DNA of 64,000 bases from NCBI GenBank assembly GCA_947579605.1, contig OX388322.1, positions 1,984,001-2,048,000 on the forward strand, written 5' to 3'. The translations under genes were made by a program, and so were the position numbers. The DNA is from Athripsodes cinereus. Lineage: Eukaryota; Arthropoda; Insecta; Trichoptera; Leptoceridae. Below the pieces are notes generated by a model. It saw only the letters and a list, made by a program, of their open reading frames with translations. It did no database searches and was not told the DNA's origin. Of this stretch, positions 56,336 to 64,000 are shown piece after piece (position 1 is the stretch's first letter; the number at the start of each line of letters is the position of its first letter).

Positions 56336-56900
56336 TCTACTATACTATACTATACTATACTATACTATACTATACCCTCACGCCGTGTCCCAGGTGGGGT
56401 AGGCAGAGAGAACGGAACGCCATGTCGCTCTATCCTTACATACTTCTTTCGCTTCCTCTACATTCATCCAGTTTCTCATACATGCACGCCGATTCCTCTT
56501 ACTTAACACGCGACCGTCCTTGAGAATTTGATCCACGTGGTTCTCGGACGCCCGCGCTTTCTCATACCCTCTCTTTCAGCTAAATACACCCTCTTCGTCA
56601 ATCTTACACCATCCATTCGCTCCACATGACCAAACCATCTCAATTTATTTACACGCATTCTATCAACAACACTCCTCTTGCATCCACTCATTCTTCTAAT
56701 ATCCTCATTTCTTACTCTATCACGCACTGTTTTACCTACCATTCTTCTCAGTGATCGCATCTCCACTGCATTTATACCACTCTCGTCCTTCTTCAGCCAT
56801 GTCCAAGTCTCGCTTGCATACATCAGTGTCGGTACGAGGATGGCGTTGTGCACCAGCATTTTAGCCATGTTCGAGACATTGCTATTGCTAACTCTTAGAA
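56336..56900 (-). mobile_element. RTE/R4-like LINE 3' fragment with long CTATA tail
   Basis: The - strand frame 56868-56503 encodes [46 protein letters not shown] and RKRGRPRTTW. The tail on the left has at least seven CTATA units (56338-56375). Nearly identical in sequence to the 34042 copy. Confidence 0.8.
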
Positions 56901-57044
56901 CACCTTGAAATCACACAAAGAAATTACACAACATGTAGAAATAGCCTCTAACTAATTAATGGTAAATGTAAACGATTAATTCTAAACCGAATTATAATTA
57001 CAATCTTAGCTCTTAGTGGAATATAATGTCATATTATGTTTCCA

Positions 57045-57420
57045 AAATGAATACTACAAAATGAAGGATTAAGTCACGGCAAAGAACTATTAAGGAGGAT
57101 AAATCAATTATATTATAGATTTTAGGCTATTTTTGAAAACGTGTATCGCAGGGGAGTTTCTGATATTGCAATGCAGATTATACCACATTCTTATTGCATG
57201 GGTCATGCAAATGATGAACTGAAGAAGGTTGGGGTGTTGTGAGCTGGGAAAGCAAGTAACTAATTATTCTGGGATCTCAGAGGACGTCCATAATAATAAT
57301 AATAATAAGAACACTTTATTGATCAGAAAAAATCATGAACAATTGGCGAGCTTATTGCCTGGAGGCAATATCTTCCAGCTAACCATATGAAGATAAATGT
57401 TCAAAACGCTTAAAAAGATA
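57045..57420 (-). mobile_element. LINE-X C-terminal fragment with a later insert
   Basis: The - strand reads MTHAIRMWYNLHCNI and VFKNSLKS, the usual W..L....FK..LK end of a LINE RT. A 94-bp A+T-rich retro-insert (57291-57384) splits it at CCAT. Closely related to 63179-64000. Confidence 0.6.
57291..57384 (-). mobile_element. short retro-insert (family Y) with ATT tail
   Basis: On the - strand: GCTGGAAGATATTGCCTCCA, GGCAATAAGCTCGCCAATTG, then TGATCAATAAAGTGTTC and a TTA repeat. Relatives at 5448-5530, 10065-10174 and 55708-55800. The 63920 copy shows the site without it. Confidence 0.6.
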
Positions 57421-57437
57421 GTGAGGGGGATTGTGGT

Positions 57438-57441
<4 letters not shown>

Positions 57442-57468
<27 letters not shown>
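57442..57468. repeat. (TG)n microsatellite
   Basis: About 13 uninterrupted TG units in a LINE-X region. Confidence 0.9.
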
Positions 57469-57469
<1 letters not shown>

Positions 57470-58351
57470 TTTAGATCAAAGATGTCTATGATTATGATTT
57501 AGAATCTAAATTTTATTTTTATCAAAACGTAACTGAATCTAGAACCTACCCATCTATAATAAAATATAATAAAAAAGCGAGAGATTCAAAAGTCAAGTCA
57601 AACCAAATATCGTCATGAAAGGTCAATTTAAATAAATGTTTTATGGTCATTTTGGATTAGGCAAATAATACAGAATATTAAAATACACACCAAGCAATAA
57701 TAATATATACCTACAGTATTATCTCAATCTCTAATCTATCGTTCGCTTTGATTATGTTATTTCATAAATAAAAACATATTTATCGCTTCAATACGTTTAT
57801 TATCCTGATAATCCAGATTCCAAACGTCTTTCTGTGCGTAAACTACAAAATAATAATAATAAAGATACAACAGAAAACAAACAATGGTAATCTTCAAATA
57901 ATAATTCATCCATACAACAGACAACATGTGTGGAGATTTGAAATTGGAACGAACGAAAAAAAATATGACAAAAGGAGTCGGCACATAGACAAAGAAAAAG
58001 TTTATGTTAGGACATCATAGACAAAGGACTTAATTTTGACCATCGACAATTTGAAGCAGCCATGCGGAAATATCTGTCAGCTCCTTCAAGGCAGAAAATG
58101 TTGTTATTTTTATTATTATTGATGATTTTAAAATAAATATTATAGAACCCATATTCTTGGTAATCCGATGTTACATATTATTAAATTTATTTGGATGATT
58201 TTAGTTTTTGTCTTTATTTGTTTAACATGTGGTTTGTGTATTTTCTTAGAAATATTTGCGTGGTATCGACATGCATAAATGTATTTTGAAATGATCAATC
58301 TAAGTACACCCTTACGTTCAATAAAGGCATGAATAAAGGCATCCATGTAAT

Positions 58352-60552
58352 TAGAGGGTATCTTTTCCCGGATTATTTTTGTTCCCGGGAAACGGGAAAT
58401 TTTAAAATGAATTTCCCGCGATTCCCGGGAAATTCATTATTATATTTATAAATATTCAATTTTCAACAAATTTGGTATAAAAACTCTCATAACTTGTTGA
58501 CCCTTGCAAACATTTTGATTTGATAAAAAAAAATCAAATTTTTGTTACCAATATAAGTAATTTGCTTAAAAAAAACTAAATAGCTGACTGACGAGATTTA
58601 TTTAGGTACTCTATGTTATATCAAAATAAAAATTGTTTACAAAATATATAAACTTTTAATTTTTGATCATCCTATCAAGCAAAAAAATGTTATGGATTTT
58701 GGCAAAGCTTTTTAAAGATTTTTGACTTTAAAACATGAGAAATTTCGACAAAATAAGATTTTTTATATCGGTTAATAATCCATGAATAAAACAAAAAAAA
58801 TTACAGTTGGCTGCACTAATATTTTTAAGAATTATCTATCTTTTCGAAATATGTAAAAAAAAAAACATGAAAAATTGTAGGATTCTTATACATTGTCGGC
58901 CAAACACACCTCCGATTTCGAATTATATTTAGAATAATTATGCTTCTTTCAAACGAATACATTGAAGCTATAATTAAGTTTTTTTTTTTTTTTTTTATTT
59001 ATTTATTTATTTCAAACTTAAAGTTACAGCTTATATAACATAATAAACGAAACAATAATAGTGCAAAATTAAAGCCAATTACAACTTAAGTTATATAATA
59101 CAAAATGTTAGTAAAACAAATTATATAGAACAGTTATTAAAATTATTATGATGAAAGATTATAAGATAAATGTATATTTAAAAAAGTATATGTATAAGAA
59201 TATGAAAATAAAGAAAAAAAGCTGAGAGATAAATTCAATTACATGTGAGCATTTTAGGATTGAAGGGAAAGGAAAAGGGAAGGGAATGATTTTGTTAAAA
59301 GATCTGAGTAACTTGAGTAAAAGTAAATTAATTTATTTATGAGGATGTACTTTGCATATAATAATTATTTATGTTAATTTTATATACATAAGATATATTA
59401 TATTTTATTCTAAAGCTGTGTACTGAGTTGCGTCCTCAATATTGCATTGACTGATTTTATAAAAGTGTTTTTACTTGCTTGAAATATGTCTATGTCGTTG
59501 AAGGATGTGTTGTAAGTTTCGTAAATTCTGTTAAAAATAGTGTTCCTGCCATAGTTTGTTTGAAATGTGTTAACATGGAATAACGTGTGTGTTCTTGTTT
59601 GTCTTTGTGGTGTTCGAAGTTTGATTGTGGAAGTCATGTACTGAGAGTCGATGTTGTTGTGTACTATGTCATATAATAGTCTCATGTCTGTTAAAGTTCG
59701 TCTTGTCTTTAGTGTAAGCATATTATGGTAGGCTGCGGAGTCAGTATAGTCATCAAAATGAACACGGGCCCTGTAGTTCAGATGTTTAAGAAACCGATTT
59801 TGAACTCGTTCAAGTCTCGAAATATATGTTAAGTAATGAGGAGACCAAATAGAAGATGCAAATTCTAGAACGCTCCTTACGTACGCGTAGTATACAATTT
59901 TAACTGAAGATGAGTTTTCAAATGGTTTACAGGTTCGCATTGTAAACCCTAACATCTTGTTAGCTTTATTGATAATTGTGTTTATATGGTGATCTAGTAC
60001 CATTTTATGATCTAAAATGACTCCCAGGTCGCGGATTTTGTCAGTTTGTTTGATCGTCTCGTTTTGTATTTTGTAATCGTATTTTATGGGTACTTTGTTC
60101 CGAGTGAAAGAAATATTTAAGCATTTGGTAATATTGATATCTAATTTATTCTGTAAGCAGTATGTGTTTAGTCTTTCAAGGTCTGATTGAAGCTTTAGGC
60201 AGTCTCGTTCGTTGATTATTTCGTTGAAAATTTTCATGTCGTCAGCTTAGAGTAGGTATTTCGAGTCATGGAAGCATTCACCTATGTCATATATATACAT
60301 ATTAAATAATAAATAATATTTTTTTTTTTAAAGTATAACACTTAGGTATATTGGTAATTAATATTATTTTTCATATTTTCATATCAAAATATTCGTCAGC
60401 TTCTACAAGTTTATCACGACTATTACAGTTAACTAAACAAAGATTTCGGTATCGGTATGGCAATCTGCATGACTAATAATTTGTATTTTTTCCCGGGAAA
60501 GGATTCGTTTTTTTCCCGGGAAACGGGAAATAAAAATTAGAGTAACCCTCTA
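58352..60552. mobile_element. hAT-like non-autonomous element with nested LINE
   Basis: 8-bp duplication CATGTAAT at 58344-58351 and 60553-60560; termini TAGAGGGT...ACCCTCTA; both subterminal parts are rich in the word TTCCCGGGAAA in both orientations. An 8-bp TSD with TAGAG-type ends fits the hAT superfamily. No transposase was found. About 1.3 kb of the interior is a later LINE insertion (58979-60315, - strand), so the original element was about 0.86 kb. It sits inside a LINE-tail fragment (58300-58343 plus 60561-60790). Confidence 0.8.
58979..60315 (-). mobile_element. 5'-truncated CR1/Jockey-like LINE, RT C-terminal half
   Basis: On the - strand an open frame of 275 codons (60237-59410) carries the part of the RT after the catalytic box: DMKIFNEI, then RDLGVILDHKM, and YVRSVLEFASSIWSP and RLERVQNRFLKHLNYR, which are LINE thumb and C-terminal motifs. 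Upstream in the same frame the catalytic YADD reads stop-A-D-D (TAA at about 60247-60249), preceded by DSKYLL, so the catalytic Tyr codon has become a stop. Poly-A appears as a T run at 58979-58998. The 5' end is truncated at about 60315. Confidence 0.8.
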
Positions 60553-60560
60553 CATGTAAT

Positions 60561-60795
60561 GAATGAATGAATAAAGGCATCCATCAATATGCTGGTAGAG
60601 ATCAATAGAGCCAACAAATCCTGCTCCTACAGGGCTTTTCGTGTCGACTCCCCGAGGTTCTCGTAAAAATTAATCAATAGCAACATTCAGATGCGAGTTG
60701 AAGACATCGCTATTCCAACATAGTTTCACACGCCCTTGAAATGGATACCTCATTACACGGCGCTGAATAAATCATCTGACATACATACATAATTA
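60561..60795 (+). mobile_element. LINE-E 3' fragment (left part at 58300-58343)
   Basis: AATAAAGGCATCCATCAATA..., CAACATTCAGATGCGAGTTG, then GCTGAATAAATCATCTGACA and a CATA tail. The left part, ACGTTCAATAAAGGCATG, is before the hAT-like element. Confidence 0.55.
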
Positions 60796-60811
60796 TATTC
60801 TACCATATAGG

Positions 60812-61015
60812 AGTTGTACCTACGGGGGTCCAAGAACTACGTGGCGTGACTACGTGGATCAAATTTTCTCAAGGAATGCCGCGTGTTGAGTAAAAGAAAA
60901 CGGCGTACATGTATGAGAAACTGGATGAAAGAAGTATGTAAATATAGATCAAGATGGCACTCCGTTCTCCCTGTATACCTCACCTGGGACATGGCGTGAG
61001 GGTATAGATAGATAA
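60812..61015 (+). mobile_element. RTE/R4-like LINE 3' fragment with GATA tail
   Basis: Starts at the GRPRTTW region (CCAAGAACTACGTGG) and ends GACATGGCGTGAGGGTATAG, then ATAGATA. Confidence 0.65.
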
Positions 61016-61711
61016 AGGTAAACAATATATATATATACCTACGTGAAACTGATTAATTAAAATAATCATGTTATTCGATAAATTTGTCATAATTAGACAA
61101 AATAATTATCAACGCAAAAAAATATCAACATATTACTTACTTTGGTATAGTACCGAATTTGGTTTAGGTCTTTATTGCAATATAAAATAATACATAATCA
61201 TGGACCTAAATAGAGTAGCCATATATACATCCATGTACATAATATATGAAGTATAGAGTATGGAAATTCAAAGACAATAGAACTAAAAATAATTGAGACT
61301 GTGGATTAGGCTTTTGTTGCACCAAACAGTTCATATATTGTAGCTATAAATGTTTAATAATGTTATAATATGTATATATTCTTTGCTATGCTTCTGAACA
61401 AAGCAAGCTGATGATGTTCCTCTGCCAACCTTCAGAGCAGGGTCTGTTGTTTGCTTTTAGTCTCGTAAGTTCCAATATACAATAAACAGCAGACACAAAT
61501 TTAGAGATGACTTGATTGTAGATCGTTCAAAGAAGTGACTCATTCGATTGTAGGATCGGAGATGTCAACACTGGCAAAGTGGTACTGATAGACTGGAGAG
61601 AGTTGAAAGAAATTGTTACCTTAACGGATAAATAGAAGTCCTCAGACTCCTGAAATATCCGGGAAATAAAGTTATTTCAACAGTCATTTGATTTGAATCG
61701 TAAAACCGAAC

Positions 61712-61885
61712 GAGTCATAACATAACATTTAGGTATTGACTATTCACGCAGATCGAGCTAGTCCCAAATTAATATACGAATCTTGTATTATGGGAACCAA
61801 CGCCACGATACACGTATATCGCATATAATTATAAAATGCACTTAATACAAATATGTTACACCCAGACCCAGAACAAATTGTATAT
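61712..61885 (-). repeat. family-B SINE 3' fragment
   Basis: CATAACATAACATTTAGG, then GATCGAGCTAGTCCCAAATT, then body to TTACACCCAGACCCAGAAC. Confidence 0.65.
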
Positions 61886-62847
61886 TTAGGAGTATAATAA
61901 AATTTTGCAATTAGAAGTATTTTGTTTTATGATGATGATTGTGATAATGAATGTCTTGATTTTGGCGCCGTTTCACAGTAGCTAAATCGTCTCAAGGGCT
62001 CCGTATTATACTTTTCATTACAAGTTAATTCTATATTATTACTACGCATCTCGTTTGTATATTAAATTTTAATGCCACTGTAACCAAAACGTATTCAAAA
62101 AACGTTCTATGGATCACTTTAAAATTTGAATGAATTAGTTCACTAGTATAATGAATCGAATTTGGCCAACACTACAGATCCATCCGTTGTTGCCATAATA
62201 GGTAGATGGGATAAGAGTACAAAACCCCTCTTCCTTTCCCATCACTCCTGCCCCCTATGACGGTGTCAGGTTACACCAGTACCACACAGCCGCGCCGCCG
62301 CATCGCTGTATTATATTTATATTATACTACATTATAGTAGGTGAGGTTAGGTAGGTACTAGGTATATTATTATCCTCCTCTTTCCCCCGCCACCGTATCC
62401 ACAATCCACACACACAGAGAACTGACACACTCTCTCTCTCTCGTGGCATTACGCATCATGGAGCAGCTTTCTTACAAACAGCGAATGTTTCTCAAACTTT
62501 TAGAATATTGAAATCAATCTGTTTCAAAATATTATGAAATAAAAATTATCTACATTTTTCTAGTTACTTACTTACCTACAGTCATTCCGGGTAACATTGT
62601 ACCATCATGGTAACTTTGGACCACGCGCTTGTAAAACACTTTTATTTTCTTTGATGAAACATGTGATATGTTGCCATTTTCACTTCCACTTCCAACTAAC
62701 CCATAATACAAAATGAAGGAGGACAAATTTGAATAATACAAAATGAAGGATTAAGGCACGGGAAGGAACTATTTAGGAAAAATCTATGGATTTTAGGTTA
62801 TGTAATGAATAATACAAAATAATAATAATAATAATAAAGACAATTTA

Positions 62848-63178
62848 TATTTGGCGCCGTTTGATGATCCGTGACCATCTCAAGGGCGCCATGACTTTTC
62901 TTGAAAAGCAGTGTTTTCAGCTTACTCCTGAACGTTGCAGTGGGCTGGTTCTTTCTTAAATCCGCTGGTAATCGGTTCCAGGCAGTTGGCCCCGCAACGC
63001 TAAAGCTCCTCTCTGCGAATTTGGAAGTGTTTGCCCTGTTGGGCTCCACAAGCTTGTTTACAGCGGTGGAAGCTGATCGCAGTGGTCGCCTCAGAGTTTC
63101 GTCGAGGGGACATAGCTCAGCGAGGCATAGAGGTGCTGTGCCGTTCAAGGCTTTGTGGACCGTGAGGCTGTGAAGGAT
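62848..63178 (-). mobile_element. LINE-E-like C-terminal fragment, second subfamily
   Basis: The - strand frame encodes LRRPLRSASTAVNKLVEPNR, FSVAGPTAWNRLPADLR and FRSKLKTLLFKKS. An AAT repeat (62819-62838) forms the tail. Confidence 0.7.
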
Positions 63179-64000
63179 TAAGTCACGGGAAGGAACTATT
63201 TAGGAAAAATCTATGGATTTTAGGTTATCTTTAAAAACGTGTAGTGTAGGAGAGTGGCTTATATTGCAAGGCAGATTATTCCACATTCTAATTGCATGGG
63301 TCGTAAATGATAAAGTGAATAATGCGGTGTTCACATTTGGCGAATATCGCCAGCCGAATTTCAAAATATAACGCCAGGCGAAAAAACAAAATTCGCCGTA
63401 CGCCCATTGATCGTCACACCTGTTCACACAAGTCCACCGATATAGAAACGATCTGTCAGATGCGCTTTGATTTTGACACTGTTTTCAAAATGGCGTCGAG
63501 ATGGAGATCGCGAAGTGTTTATTTTTAGTCGAAAATGTTATAGTAGAGGTTATAAGGCGCTTTTTAATTAAGGAAACAAAGGCCACAAACCAACAAAAAA
63601 GATAACAGCTGTCACGAAGCGGGAAACATTATAAAATTTATAGGTTATAAAGCTTTTACCATAGATACAAACGCCGCGCATATCTGCGCATGTGCAAATC
63701 GTTCAATCGGCCGAGAAAGTTGGAAGGTGGTCAACTCGAGACGATATCGTTTCTACTGGTTTTTATCGTTTCAGACTAGCTGTCATTTTGTTCACACGGT
63801 TCAAATGGCTGGCGATATTTTGTGCCCTAGCGATATTCGCCAAAGTGAGAACACCACATAAGGTTGTGGTGTGGACAGGGACGGCAAGTAACTGGTTATT
63901 CTGAGATCTCAGAGGACATCCATGTGAAGACAAATATTTAAAACGCTTAAAAAGGTACTGAGGGGAATTGTGTTTTAAGATGTTGTACAAAACATCTTAA
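63179..64000 (-). mobile_element. LINE-X C-terminal fragment split by MITE copy 2
   Basis: The - strand reads HAIRMWNNLPCNISHSPTLH and VFKDNLKSIDFS left of the MITE. The upstream coding part lies at 63862-64000 and runs off the window. Confidence 0.6.
63323..63858 (-). mobile_element. 537-bp MITE with TAA/TTA duplication (copy 2)
   Basis: Reverse complement of the 33200 copy at about 536 bp, with only scattered differences visible. TAA on both sides (63320-63322, 63859-63861). It splits a LINE 3' end whose uninterrupted relative is at 57045-57290. Apparent small frames inside on either strand are not conserved coding sequence. Confidence 0.85.

Larger units (their letters stand above)
51782..58300. 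other. downstream of so exon 5: repeat debris, no exon found
   Basis: Apart from the listed LINE and SINE fragments this is A+T-rich sequence. No acceptor followed by a plausible Six C-terminal frame could be recognised, so this is probably the start of another long intron. Confidence 0.5.

Noticed and set aside
63322..63528. 68-codon frame also seen at 33531-33749
   Set aside because: It is repeated only because the MITE is repeated; no domain and no codon-level conservation can be shown.

Overview
The window looks like lepidopteran nuclear DNA: A+T-rich, with frequent GTAGGTA/TACCTAC words, GT-AG introns and a very dense load of non-LTR retrotransposon pieces, SINEs and short inverted-repeat elements. 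Only one host gene is recognisable: the SIX-class homeobox gene sine oculis (so, Six1/2 type), on the + strand. Five coding exons join in frame (17761-17931, 25339-25549, 28373-28500, 29560-29664, 51723-51781). They encode the SIX domain and the homeodomain up to the split codon after helix 3. The 3' exon or exons were not found and probably lie past 64000. Intron 4 is about 22 kb and intron 1 about 7.4 kb; both are mostly transposable-element debris.

Layout. 1-10187: repeat-rich upstream DNA, including an RTE/R4-like LINE fragment at the left edge, a 0.7-kb terminal-inverted-repeat (TIR) element (599-1294), a small hAT-type MITE (3256-3612), a second MITE (3614-3894), a 5'-truncated RNase-H LINE with target-site duplication (TSD; 6383-7227), and two more MITEs (7649-7828, 8152-8426). 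10188-15802: an apparently full-length I-superfamily LINE with intact gag (ORF1) and endonuclease/RT/RNase H (ORF2) frames, a poly-A tail and a TSD. 15816-17760: upstream flank of so. 17761-51781: so exons and introns. Intron 4 contains a 2.43-kb pogo-type DNA transposon (38817-41246) with perfect 26-bp TIRs, TA duplication, a complete DDD transposase and a frameshifted C-terminal zinc finger. It also contains a 537-bp MITE with TTA duplication, and a 20-bp minisatellite (47801-47989). 51782-64000: more LINE/SINE fragments, a hAT-like element with an 8-bp TSD that carries a nested LINE (58352-60552), and a second copy of the 537-bp MITE near the right edge (63323-63858).

How the parts relate. 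Three systems recur. (1) An RTE/R4-like LINE whose copies end in short microsatellite tails (TATAG, GATA or CATA type). (2) A ~255-bp SINE ('family A', more than 20 copies) whose last ~35 bp resemble the 3' end of that LINE, suggesting it borrows the LINE machinery. (3) A tRNA-headed SINE ('family B') with an ATGTT-type tail. Many insertions are nested, and uninterrupted relatives elsewhere in the window act as empty sites, so several boundaries and TSDs can be read directly. All clade names for fragments are inferred from motifs read by eye, not from a database search.
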